From Cinnamomum chago (taxonomy: Eukaryota; Streptophyta; Magnoliopsida; Laurales; Lauraceae), in the NCBI GenBank assembly GCA_038049695.1, contig CP142451.1, forward strand, positions 71,936,001-72,000,000: a stretch of 64,000 nt of DNA, given 5' to 3'. Below the pieces are notes generated by a model. It was not told the DNA's origin and searched no databases. It was given only the letters and a program-made list of their open reading frames with translations. Both the position numbers and the translations under genes were made by a program. Below are positions 36,099-47,747 of this stretch, one piece after another; within the stretch, counting starts at the first letter, position 1; each line of letters opens with the position of its first letter.

Positions 36099-37715
36099 AA
36101 ATGATCTAAGTTCCTAGTTCCCTTTATGAGGAAAGAAATCTACATTTGTGGTAATTAGATAATCTGAGTACCACCTACACTCCATTTCTAAGTCTTATTT
36201 GGTTTCCTAAAATTTTTAGAATTTGTGGGGAGGAAATTGTGCGAAAAAAGCTCAAGAAAGGGCCCTAAAACAACCTAGAAAAAAATGGTTTCGGGGCAAG
36301 CTGGTCACTGCGCGACTAGTCGAGCCACACTGGCCAGCCGGGAGTTGGTCGGACGACCGCTGGCTGCAGACAAATGCGAGTAGACTGGCTACTGGCAGAC
36401 TGGCTGGGTCTCACAGGAGATTTTCAGTTGGGGTCCATATGTCTGATTCATGGGGGATTAGAAGGGGTAAATCTACTAATGTTTTGGCCCAAAAACAAGT
36501 TTTAACCCATCATTTATTTCAATTTCCAACTCTAATCCAGCCATAGATTAGGATTAACAAAACTAATTGAAACCCTTGGAAGGAACACTGATTTAACAAT
36601 AACCGTTTACAAACCAATGTGATTAATACCAATAATTTCTTAAACATGATTAACATATCATGATTAATTAAAATCAAGGATAACCACACATATTCTGTAA
36701 TTTAATTTAAACACTTGCCTCTAATTAAGAATCAATTAAACCCTTAACCCATGCATGGTCAATGCAAGCTTCAAAATCAAGGGGCTTTCCTTCCAAACAA
36801 CCTACCAAATTCACCCTAAACAAAGAAACCATCGACTGTCAAAGTCCAACCCCATAAAAACCAAAACGGATGGTGCAAATGGGTTCAAAATTAAGAAAAT
36901 CATTCAAGGAGAAAAGAGGGTCTACCTCTTAAAAGTCCAATGAAAAGAAGTGTGATGGATGGAAGGGCTGCCACCGGTGGATTTGCACCAGAAGTGATGC
37001 TTGGTAGGGTCGAGTCTTGCAAGAGGAGCTTCTATACTGGCGATCTTCACGAAGCCATGGAAGGGGGAAAAGAGAGGAGAAGAAGAAGAAAGGTTCTTCT
37101 ATTCTAAGCCGATGGAATGGGAGTGAAAATGAGGGATGGTGGTGATGAGTGAGGTAGGTGGGAGCAATTAATGAAAGGGAGGGGAAAGTGAGATATTTTG
37201 TGAAATGGCTAGTTTGTGAGTTTGCCATAAATTAGTTGAATTTGGAATATGAAAACGGAGGTCTTCAGAACCCCGGACAGACTTGGTCAAAGAAGAAGAG
37301 TTGTGGGTCATAAGATCTTTCCAACAAGCCCAAGATCAGAGTTTTCAGAGATTGGTGGCAGGATTTGCGATTTTTCCGAACTGCGGTATACACCTCGAAA
37401 AAGTGTGATAGGGGTCAAATTAGACTTTCTGGGCCTCGGATGAGTTTGGACTGAACACAAAAGTTATTGGGCGGATCAAGACCTAACTTTTCGGCTCAAG
37501 GTGCAATTTTTATGAAATTCTCAAGATACCCCTGAAAATCTCAAAATTCCAACTAAACCCGGAAAAAGCTGAACTCTTCGCGAAACTCCTCGAAGCTCTC
37601 CGGAACTAATCCAAACTTAGCTCTAGCCCCAAGAAACTCTCGATCAGCCATAATTAAGCATCATTAGTCACAAAGTGTAAATAATTAGCATTAATCACGG
37701 TAATTGAAAATCGAT
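36099..37715 (-). mobile_element. LTR fragment in minus orientation (probable chromovirus)
   Basis: Read on the minus strand it shows a GATTTTCAATTACCGTGATT upstream part, a leader with TTCTTCTTCTCC, and a GC-rich palindromic block at 36295-36420 that includes the perfect palindrome CGACTAGTCG (about 36312-36321). The layout is that of the solo LTR at 32421-35113 but the sequence is different. No coding sequence. Ends are not defined; it is likely the target into which element A inserted. Confidence 0.5.
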
Positions 37716-39495
37716 TTCTTATAACCACCATCTTTGTTTTTGAGTGTTGTGTGCCCTTAATTTGTAATCCAAAACATTCAATTGTTTTTATTGAATTAAT
37801 AAACCTCAAGAACTTAAGTTTCATATTTTATCCTCATGAGTTTTGAGAAATATGTCAAGAACAACCAAATACGCTCCAATCATATGATCTACACTCTTAT
37901 CAACCCCCAATTCATAATCCAAATCATTCAATATATTCATGTAAATGATAAGCCTTAGAACGTCAAGTCTCATATCTTAGATCCTTATGAGTTTTGGATA
38001 CATATGAAAAATACAAAAAAAACTAATTCCTATATTATTTTCTCATGTAAAAATGATGCATGAATGTTTAATATGCTTCACATATGTAAATCATATTTTC
38101 ATATCCACCACATAAATGATAAATGACCCCCCTTATGGTTAGTATCCCATACCGCGAAAACTTAAAATTTGCATTGGAAAAAACATTTGTTTCTGCTTGA
38201 TATATATGGCTAATAGCACCAATTTTTACTGGCGCGCAAGATGCCATATGATCAATCCAACCCCCTTACACTCACTAACCAGCCCCGTCTCCTTCTTTCA
38301 ATCAATTGGTACAAGCCAAGATTGATTATCCCACTATTACTGAATATTGGGTTAAAATTCAAAAAAAAAAATGCCTTCTAAAACAATTAAACTTGAGGGT
38401 CATAGAGCAAAGGGTGATCTAATTGGGTTCACATTTTGTAGACCCTAGGTCTCATTTAGATCTTTGGAATCCTCGCCTCTCCCATGGCTTGCATGGGCCC
38501 TAGGTGAACCCCACAAAGGGGGTTCTTGTGAGAGGGTGGCCCTTAGTTAAATGTCTATATTATAAGTTTGAATGGGTATTTGGAATTCAAAATAAGAACT
38601 TATTTTGTGACTTAGAGCTTATTTGCATATTAGAGCATTTAATATTTGATAAACCTTTAACTGTATTTTTTATTTTTAGATCTTATTTACAAATTAGAGC
38701 TTTTTGCTTAAAAAAATAAATAAGCTAGGGCTGCTTTTTTTTTTTTTTTTTTTAAGAGCTTTCTTTATGTAAAGTGAATGAAGGTGGGAAATGAAAAATA
38801 TACAAGTGTTTTGGATAAAATAACCTCATGAGTTTTCAAAATGGCATAATGGTATGTTTTGTATAGTTATTTTTAAAAGGTGGGCCCTAATTACCTCATG
38901 AAATAAATTTTTTTTATAATTTTTCTGAACATACTAATTGTAAATCTGATTTTAAAAGTTAGGGCTTTCTTTTTAGACCTTAATCTATTTAGCTCTTATT
39001 AATTAGACTAGATTTTCCAAATGGCTCCTTAATTAATTGTTTGCATATTAAATGCAATCTAATTTTATGAGAAAATAACTCATGAATCACCAAAATATCC
39101 TTTGACTAAAAATGAAGTCAAGTCTTAAAAGTATACCCACCTAAATAAAATAATCATCATGGAATTTTTTAAATTTTGTAATGATAGTGGCCCCCTTAAA
39201 TGATAGTGGGCTCATGACACCCATTAGATTTAATTAATCTATCTACCGACGAAACCAATTGGTCGAGAATCTGAGGGGGGATACAATAGAAGGATGGGTG
39301 TAGGGGTTGAATATTGTGATAGGTCCCATGTACATGGAAAATGATAGATTAGGGAAGTAGGTCACTTATGGTGAATCCCATTTAGGTAAATATAAGATGC
39401 ACATGATATTTATTCTGTCAACCAAAGAGATTTTAAGCTGAGATTGTAAATAATAACTTTAAACGTAGATTATATAGAAGGGTGGATGTTTTGGA
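37716..39495. other. AT-rich stretch without recognisable genes
   Basis: No open frame with a known domain. It contains two diverged copies of a segment with TAATCCAAA(A/T)CATTCAAT and CTCATGAGTTTTG (about 37765 and 37915), a T-run at about 38735-38752, and AT-rich unique-looking sequence. It is probably old, decayed repeat. Confidence 0.5.
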
Positions 39496-39496
39496 T

Positions 39497-39532
<36 letters not shown>

Positions 39533-39533
39533 C
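39496..39533. repeat. (AC)n(AT)n microsatellite
   Basis: About eight AC units followed by about ten AT units. Confidence 0.95.
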
Positions 39534-39699
39534 TATAATGACACATACATAATTGAAAATATTTGTAAGCAAAGGATGAAAAGCCATATATGGTCATTTG
39601 TGGAAGATGGATGTTCATGTATAAAGCCATGTAAGTGTCTCTCACCCTATAGCAAGGGATGGATATGTTGGTTTTATGGTCTCGATACTAGTATATGAT

Positions 39700-41362
39700 G
39701 AATAAATTGATTAATTTCTTTATTTATCAATATATATTATTGCTTTCCTTTCATGAGATGAATGGTGTTTTATTACTTATTTGCACATAACTAATAACGA
39801 ATGATATAATGGTTGATGAGATGAACCGGAGTCCACAAGTATACTAGATGTAATACATGTGTATGGATGAGATCCACATACATAGACATGTATTGCAAAT
39901 CTTATACTTAAATATCTTCACAACCAGTGATGAGATTGGGCATCTCATCTGACAAGGTTGCAACACTTTGATCACTATGAGATAGTGTGATTTGTCTCGA
40001 TCATCAGAATGTAAGATTCTGGATCATGGTGCTGGTACATTGGATGTATTGAAGGACCATGAGAAGCACCTTATATACACTGTCTTTACTTTAAGGTCTG
40101 CTCTCATAATTCCCTAGCAATAAGCTCATAATTTTGAGATATTAATGAACTCAAGTTTCTATCTATTCATTTGCCAAGTCACCAATGAGTGAGGCCAATT
40201 GTAGTCAACACCTCGGTGATTTGGGTACGTGATAGTAGAGCTGTGGGAACATTCAATGGTCAAGATGGAATCTATCTTTAATATCCCCTTGTGCAAATTA
40301 ATGGACTTATCATTGGTAAGTGCACACCCATTCCAATTAAGAGTTAATTGAATCGGTACCAAATGATCATTATAATTAATTGGTGCTCAAGGATAATAAG
40401 ATATGGATATATTTTGGTGGACAAGTCCAATTGATCCATGGATATAGATGGAGGGGCCTACTTGTGGTACTGAGGAAGTTCATGGTCTTCATTGTAATAT
40501 ATTCCTAAGACTGGAGTTCAATTGCATTTATATAGTGGAGTTATTTGCAATTAACTATGGGCCTGAATTACACATGAGATGTGGGGTCGCGTGTCCCAAT
40601 TGGAGCCAGCTTTCTAAGGAATCCCTAGTGGTCCCCACGCTAGCCCAAGATATTAGAAAGATACTAATTATAGTAGAACTCTAAAAGGAAATGGAAAGCT
40701 ACTATTTCTATTTGAAGTGAGACTTCTAACAGTGGTAATAGTAAGTTACTAATTATTAATGGAAGTGAGACTTCTATTTTAATTAGAAAAGGAGGAAGTT
40801 ACTAATCATATTTGAAGTAAGACTTCTAATTGTGATTTAGTAAGCAACTAATTGTTATGGAAGTAAGACTTCCATTTCAATTAGTAAGAGGAGGTTGCTT
40901 AAGTGCTATAAAAGGAGGAGAGGAGCCGTTGGACGTCCCATGCATAATCCCATCTAGGGATTCACGCCCATCCTCTTTTCTTCCTCTCTTGTGCAAGTTG
41001 TTGCACATCTCTTCCCTCTCCTAGTTCTCTTCTAGTTTCCTTTAGGGTTTTCTCATGGAGATTCCACCATCTTCTTGAGAAAAGAGAATTTGATACGGGT
41101 CATAGCGTGGAAGATCAAAAGGTGTTGGAGATTCTAAATTGATTAGTGAAGGTGTTCATCATCAAAGAAAGAAATCAACTTCTCCATTAGAGCACTACAA
41201 AGCTCCAAAGGTATAATCTACATCCTTGTATGTTGTAGATTTCGTGGTTGCATGTTTAAGTGTTGTTTTCTATCTTCAAGATAGTATATATTGCTGTACA
41301 TGATTTATGAGTTTGAGGGATTGCATCCTGGATTGGGTTTTGTTGCCTTCTAGATAATTGAT
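39700..41362 (+). mobile_element. Probable LTR (copia-like), ends uncertain
   Basis: Non-coding. A TATA box TATAAAAG at 40907-40914 is followed by a pyrimidine-rich leader (40970-41050) and a segment ending TTGATCCCTGCA near 41362. Upstream of the TATA box are four evenly spaced palindromes. The layout is that of a Ty1/copia LTR. I found no target duplication, so the boundaries are guesses. Confidence 0.4.
40714..40872 (+). promoter_or_regulatory. Four GAAGT(G/A)AGACTTC palindromes upstream of a TATA box
   Basis: Copies at 40714-40726, 40762-40774, 40814-40826 and 40860-40872, spaced 48, 52 and 46 bp. Each is an inverted repeat GAAGT/ACTTC around a 3-bp centre. The last is 35 bp from the TATA box at 40907. 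They look like enhancer units of the LTR. Confidence 0.7.
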
Positions 41363-41800
41363 CCCTGCATCAAGTGGGTCAAAAGTTTTTGAAACATATC
41401 TGAAAGGCCCACCTATTTTCCAACAGGATACACCTCACCAAAATTGTGTGAAAAAGAGAAAAAGCTACATATGGTCATTTGCAGAAGAGGAATGTTCATG
41501 TGAAAAGAAGGAAAGCCAATGTGTAATAAATAAAATACCGCAAGTGCACGATGTCTATGGGTCAAACCCACAAAGAGCGATCAAGAAGAAAAATCTAAGA
41601 TGTCACAAGTAATTAAGAATACATAAAAATAAAGAATAAAGATAATGAGGACTAAAAAATAATAATAACCATATCGGTAATGATAAAATAGATCAGGGCA
41701 TCTAGAATCCATTAAGCAATCCAAAACAGCCTTTTTTCATGAAAACACACGTTGATAAGCTTTTCTACTTCAGATCTGGACCCAAATAAGGCATGCAAAT
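41363..41800. other. Stretch between LTR-like sequences, no gene
   Basis: It contains a segment (41453-41520) similar to 39575-39632, and an ATACCGCAAGTGCACGATGTC segment of the kind seen near the ends of some plant gypsy elements. The last five bases, CAAAT (41796-41800), should be the target duplication of element B, whose other copy lies outside the window. Confidence 0.45.
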
Positions 41801-43963
41801 TGTTGACACCAAAAAAGTCACTTTGCATCTTCAACATCAAGAAGTCATATGAAGCCACATCCTACCGCAAAACAGGCAATGCTGCTTTAAGCATCAGATC
41901 TTGTCAGAATCAAACAAAAACTGCAAGATCCTTCAAGATAGCCAAAAGAGGGGTTCACATGAAGTTTCGGGTCATTCCAACATCATTTGACCCTACTTCA
42001 CTCATTCGACAGCTGAACAGGCGCTCCTGACAGCGACGGCATAAAAGACATCAAAACTTCGATCAGAGCCTACGGATGGTCTCAAAATACCTCCAAATGG
42101 CTCTATGTCAAATTTCAAGTCAAACGAACAACGTTTGACCCGCCATCAACCTTTGAACAGTAAAATCAAGCCTCTCGGCGGCGAGAACCACCTGGACTAT
42201 TACTCATCAAACGGAGCACATGGGCAGCTTCAACATGCTTCCAAAGGGCTGCACGTCAAATTTCAGGTCATTCAGACAAATTTCAGCTTCTCTTCAGGAA
42301 AATCAAGCCAATAAATGAGGAGAAATGTCAAGAAAAATCCAGGAGAAAACGGCAGCGAAAAAGACCAAAGAACAGCTAAGAAACGGCGACCAAAAGGGGG
42401 ACCAATCCCCATGGTCGCCGGCAGCGACCCTAGCCGGCGACCATGGAAATCCAGGTTACCAGATTTGTCGCCGGGTGACCCGTTTTCCGCCCTTTTTCGC
42501 GTTTCGGGAGTTCCAGCCCCTGTGATTTCTTGAAAATCTGATTTTTGATGCTCGAAATCGACTGATCTCCATCGACATCTCGGATCCGCCGTTAAGAGCA
42601 TGAAATCATCATTGATCGCTCTAAGATCACCAACCGGCTGACCAAGAAAGTGTACTTTCTGTCCGATCGATCGAGAATTTGACAAGACAGATGTCACCGA
42701 CCCGCTGGTATCAACCGATGTCTGAAGTTGTATCGCCATCCGACATCAAACAACATGCGGATCCATCGGCGATCATCACAAGATGAATTCCAAAAGACGC
42801 GGCGCAACCCGCGACTCTTCAAATGCCTTGGCGACCACTTAATGACGTTAATTGATCTGTTTTATGACAACCTAATGTAGTCATTAACCCATTATTTTGG
42901 ACGGCCCAATCAGAATCAAGCAAATGAGAGTTACAAATCCAAGTAATCATGGCATTAAAACCATGAAACTCCCCTCATCATGGAGATTAAAGGCGATTAA
43001 ATGCCCATCATCTTCCACCGGCCAATATAAGCCAAGAAAAAGGAGTTACAAAATTAAGAAATAAAAACTTGTAACTCCTCTCATCATAGAGCATTAATGC
43101 CATCAATGCCCATAAACCCACCTTATGGCCACCAAAAGCCTATAAAAGGAGGGTCATTCCAAGAAGAAAATGGCTACAAACATACACACACAGACCCTTG
43201 GATCCTCCAGAAAAATTCAAGAAAACTCCGAAGAATTCTCGAAGAAACCTCGCTACTCTACTGCAGAAGAGACACCACAAGGTGATCGAAGTCCCTTGGG
43301 GGGCCACCCCCCCAAGGTCTCCTCACTCCTTTTATCCAACATGGCCTAAACGTGGCTTTTCAGCCCATTTACTCGGTTTTTCATTGGATATAGGACCTCT
43401 CTATGGTCTTTATCCTCTAAAAAACTGAGGTCCAAGCCAAGCCAAAGAATCAAAACATCAAGTGTTCTCATCTGAACGACAATGGCGAAGTCCATACATG
43501 ACTTGCGACCGTCGATTTGAACGAGTCCCCACAATCTCCTGAGAAGTCAGATATCTTTTCTTACTTTTCTTTGTATTTTGTATTATTTGTAAAGAGACAA
43601 AAAAAATCACATTTCTTGTCTTTCTTCATTGATGAGATTTGTAAGTTGCCTTTCACGGCACAAAGCGCCTCCTACGGTACAAAACCGCCATTCACGGTAA
43701 ACAAAATGAAATCGCCTCTCACGGCATTTAAAAAACTGTCTCTTTCTTAAAATATATGTGCAATGGAAAGTTTGAAAAAAGAATTGATTTCTTTTCTACT
43801 TGTGAAGGTGAATCTCCGGATCACCATTTCAAATTCCAAGTAAAACAGAGAATCTGGCATACCCGTACAAAAAAATGTTGATGACCTCGCTTTTCCTCCT
43901 CCGCCATGCTCCCGGCAGCCCCAGGGGAGGGAAGGAGAGGATGAAAGGTCGTTGCCCCCATCA
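41801..43963 (+). mobile_element. 5' LTR of element B
   Basis: 2163 bp from TGTTGACACC to GCCCCCATCA, followed by the primer-binding site TGGCACACCCGGTGG at 43967. It has the TATA-like CCTATAAAAGGAGGG at about 43139, the conserved stem at 43294-43317 and CACGGCA repeats at 43645-43725. It is shorter than the C LTR because the 158-bp units are missing. Confidence 0.85.
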
Positions 43964-44179
43964 AGTTGGCACACCCGGTGGAACTCGTTCATTTGAGAAC
44001 GCGATGCTTGAATTCTTAGGCTCCTATCTAGTTGGTGGCCTATGTTGGATCTTGCATAAAAAAAAAAAACATGAGATGGGATTTTTGAAAATTTCTACCT
44101 TTGAATTTGTTTCCACCCTTTTTCATTTCAAAAAAAAAAAAAAAAAGAAATCTGATTTCTCTTTTTTTTGGATTCTAAT

Positions 44180-44470
44180 TTGAGAAAGTTTGGTCCCCTC
44201 CTTTTCGGATTTAGCGCTCGCAGAAATGTTTGACCCTTTATTCGGATCGGAACACCACTCCTTCTCTTTGATTAATCCGACAGGGATTTCGAAAAGAAAC
44301 TCTTAAAAAAAAGTCTTTCAAAAAAAAATATTTTCTTTTTTTGGATTCAAATTGGAGAGACTTTGGTTTTTTCCTTTTCGGGTTTAGCTCGAAGAAATGT
44401 TTGAGCCTTTATTCGGATCGGAACACCATTCGCTCTCTTTGATGAATCCATTAGAAATTTCAAAAAAAAA
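44180..44470 (+). repeat. Leader repeat units of element B
   Basis: Two units with CCTTTTCGG(A/G)TTTAG, GAAATGTTTGA(C/G)CC and CGGATCGGAACACCA. They match the 145-155-bp leader repeats of element C. Confidence 0.8.
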
Positions 44471-44651
44471 ATCAAATTTTTTTTCTCAAAACCCACTAAG
44501 GTTGCATCAATTGCGTTCTTTGACCAAAGTGGATCTAAGAAAAGCCTTATCCAGAGTGTGGAGGCAGGTAGACTGTTCGAGGCAAAGGTTCTTCAAACGG
44601 GTTCATTAAGTAATCCTACCCTTACCTTGGGGCTTATATATCTACTATGGT

Positions 44652-44664
44652 CACTACAACAATT
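44652..44664 (+). repeat. Left terminal inverted repeat of the CACTA element
   Basis: CACTACAACAATT. The first 11 bases match the right end exactly when inverted. This is the end distal to the promoter of the TNP2 gene. Confidence 0.95.
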
Positions 44665-44671
44665 TTGCTTT

Positions 44672-45170
44672 TTTGCGATGCTAAAAAAGCGTCGCAAATA
44701 ATATAAAAAGCGTCGCAATAAGTTAATTGCGATGCAAAAAACTAAGCGTCGCAGAGGGGTCGCAAATAATGGGGTCACAAAAAGATTAGCTACGCTAAAG
44801 ACTGCAGCGTGGCAATAAAAGAGTATTTGCAACGGTTTCAAAGCGTTGCTAATTACGTATCAATTACGACGTATTATAAACGTCGCAAATAATGATTTAT
44901 TTGCAACGGTAAAATTGCGTCACTAATTAATTTATATTTGCGACGTATTATAAACGTCGCAAATAATAATTTATTTGCAACGGTAAAATTACGTCACCAA
45001 TAATTTATATTTGCGACGATTCTAAAAGGTCGTTAATAAATTATTAAAAGCAACGCTCATATAAAGTTGCAAATATTTTTTTTTTGCGACGCTTATGTAG
45101 TGTGGTAAATAATATTTATCTTGTTACATTTAATTATTTGCAACGCAATAAAAGCGCCGCAAATAATAAT
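44672..45170. repeat. Left subterminal repeats of the CACTA element
   Basis: About 15 copies in both orientations of the core GCGTCGCAAATAAT / ATTATTTGCGACG and variants (TTTGCAACGG, GCGCCGCAAATAAT). In En/Spm such repeats are the binding sites of TNPA. Confidence 0.85.
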
Positions 45171-46059
45171 TTCTCAAAAAAATATTTTTTAATATTTTTA
45201 AAATAGATATATTTTTCCTGATTTTATACCCAATCAAATATCATCTCATCATCCATTCACAAATCTTTAATGCAAAGTCATCCTTAGGTCTTCACAATCA
45301 TATATCTCTAAGTTGCAATTCAGGTATGAAAATAACACTCCACCGATGTAAAAACATAAACTAAATTAATTCATTGAATTTGAATGCAATGAAACAGTTG
45401 TCCTTATCACAAATTATTGCTGAAGAAATTGATAAAATTCTGTTAAACATAAATCTATATAATAGCTAGTCTCAAAAAAACATAGAAACAATAACTGAAA
45501 AGCAATCTTCGACATGTATCACACGGAGACAACGAACAATTTCCATGATAAAATATAGCATCCTCAAATTGATCTGCGCCATCCAAACGGGTCCAAAAAA
45601 TGTTGCTTGTTCTAATTTTCTCTTCATCTCCCATTTCGATCTGTAATAAATAAAATAAGATAGATGTTGAAATATAAAACAAGATAGATGTTAAAACTAA
45701 AATTTGAGATATCAAGTTGAAATCTTATCTATTCATGTTGATTGTAGCCTATACACAAAGTCACCACATGTACATCAATCCATATCATTCAAATCATGGC
45801 CCTTGATGTATATGGGGGCATGGAAGAAATCAAATTGACTTGATGATACGGCTACTTATTTCTCATTTTAAACATTTCTTCACTATATATGCCTTTTGGG
45901 TATGTGACATTTGTGAAGAGATTCAACATGGAAACTGCAACTAAGAAAATGAAGCACCTGATATCTAATAATTTAAGATGAAATTTTATCCATTTTTATT
46001 TTCCTTCTATTTGAACTGAACATGCACCTGAAGATGTATAAAAGCAAAGAATAAATATT

Positions 46060-47747
46060 TTACCATGGAGGAGTGCCCATCTTTTGCGCCATTATAGATT
46101 GCATCATAACCTCCATATTCTTTTGCCAGGACCTCATTTCATTTATCTGAGCCTCCATCTGTTGTTTTTGACCCTCCATCTGAACCTCCATCTGAGCCTC
46201 CATCTGTTGTTTTTGACCCGCCATCTGAACCTCCATCTGAGCCTCCATTTGTTGCCTTTGAGCCTCCATCTGAGCTTCCATCCGCTGTAACTGCTCAGCC
46301 AACTCTTGAGCTTGTCTTTCAGCTGTCGCGGCCTTCTTAGTAAGCTCTTCCACCCGCTGATTATTTTGAAGGCCCGTTGAAGATGATGGAGGGGCCACGA
46401 CACCATGCCCAAGACCTCGGACATATCCAGGCCTTGTACCCAACACTTGTTTGCATATCTCATCATCTGTCAATGGGGGAGAATCCTCTTTTGTGGGCTG
46501 CGACTGGAGTGTAATCATTTTATCCTAAAATATAAAAAAAATTCACATAGATATTTAGAAATGTATAGAAAAATTGAAGAACAAAAGAAATAATTAATTA
46601 GATGAAACTTTTAAAAAAGTGTCCTTACATAGAGCAGTTGACACTAAGGAGTAGACCAACCCTTCTCTTGACTATAATGTGTCTTGTGCCACAATTCTAT
46701 CCTACCAATTGGAGCATCATGCTGTATAATTTGAACACAATATTAAATTTAAAAAAAAAGCTAATAAATCAATACTTATTAAAATATTAGAATTACTAAT
46801 ACCGTCTCATGCAGATATTCGACAAATGATTTTGAACCCGCACAATGGTTCACTTTAAGCAGCTGTCGGTTTTCAGAATTCTTTTTACTAACTTTCTGCA
46901 TTCAAGTTAATGATTAGAAATGCCGTCAAGATTTTCTAAAATAAAATCATTTCTATGTAGGTAATACATTTAAAAATAAATTTCACCTGAAACTCTTCTG
47001 AACAAAATCTATTGCAGCACAGCTCCCAATCTTCTTGTGACACCCTCATAAGGTTTCTGGCATGCCACCTCGTGATTGCCAGCCCTCTTATAATGGGAGT
47101 GCAATCTGTTCCTATAGTTTTTGAATGTTGATGCCAAATAACTGTTAACAGCTTTTTTCAAACGTGGATCATGAAGATCTATATCAAATTTGTCCTACAA
47201 ATAAGATGCATTCATAATAAGTTTGTTAGATATATTTTGCAGGAAAGAGATTACTTAATTTTGTATCCAACTTTCAAATAACATAGTATGCAAAATAAAG
47301 GCAAAAAATAAAATTTTGAGGACTGAATTACCAAAATGCGATCATAAAATATTTGCCTATGTTCTTGTTTAACCGTTGGCCAAGTGGAACATGCAAGAGG
47401 AGCATTCGTTCGACAAATTATCCCAACTTCAGTCTTAAATTGTTTTGCATACTTGCCAACTGGTCTAGACAGCCCTTCAGGGATTTCAATCTTTAGCTTT
47501 TGACCCGTATCCTTAATAAGCCTGGTAAGGGAGATATTTTTTGACCTACCACGTCCTCTTCTAGTGGAGGTGACATGGTAGGTCGAAGCTAAAAGGAAAA
47601 AGAAAATAATTAATAAAAAAATACATGAAATTTAATAATTTTTTAAAATATATAACTAATAGTATTGATCTTACCAACGCTATTTGCCTCTGGCTCAATC
47701 GTCGAATCAAATATTGAAGCATCCCGTTCTTGTGCACTCGTTTGCAT
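46060..47747 (-). pseudogene. TNPA/Ptta-type gene of the CACTA element, six exons
   Basis: Splice sites and phase support six exons: 47747-47677 (ATG at 47747), 47588-47332, 47194-46987, 46895-46803, 46721-46629 and 46524-46060. The product matches plant transposase Ptta/En/Spm proteins: TRRGRGRSKN, a basic N-terminal region, WPTVKQEHRQIFYDRIL, RLHSHYKRAG, KVSKKNSENRQ, GSKSFVEYLHE, IELWHKTHYS, VLGTRPGYVRGLG, and a Gln/Met/Glu-rich coiled coil at the C-terminus. Such proteins bind the subterminal repeats. Two defects: exon 3 changes frame by one base near 47025 (the homologous QEDWELC reading is in another frame), and exon 5 holds an in-frame TAG after GWSTP. The gene is a recent wreck. Confidence 0.8.

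Larger units (their letters stand above)
41801..44651 (+). mobile_element. Tat-like element B, 5' part
   Basis: 5' LTR, primer-binding site and leader of a third Tat-lineage element. The leader matches element C: the TTTTCGG(A/G)TTTAGC repeat units and the block CACTAAGGTTGCATCAATTG (about 44493-44612). At 44651 a CACTA transposon interrupts it, and the element resumes at 62133. It is broken and appears to lack a sizeable share of the coding sequence present in C. Its LTR differs strongly from those of C, so it belongs to a diverged subfamily. Confidence 0.85.

Noticed and set aside
46084-46290. Leu/His-rich open frame on the plus strand
   Set aside because: It is the shadow of the Gln/Met/Glu coiled-coil exon of the TNPA-type gene on the other strand.
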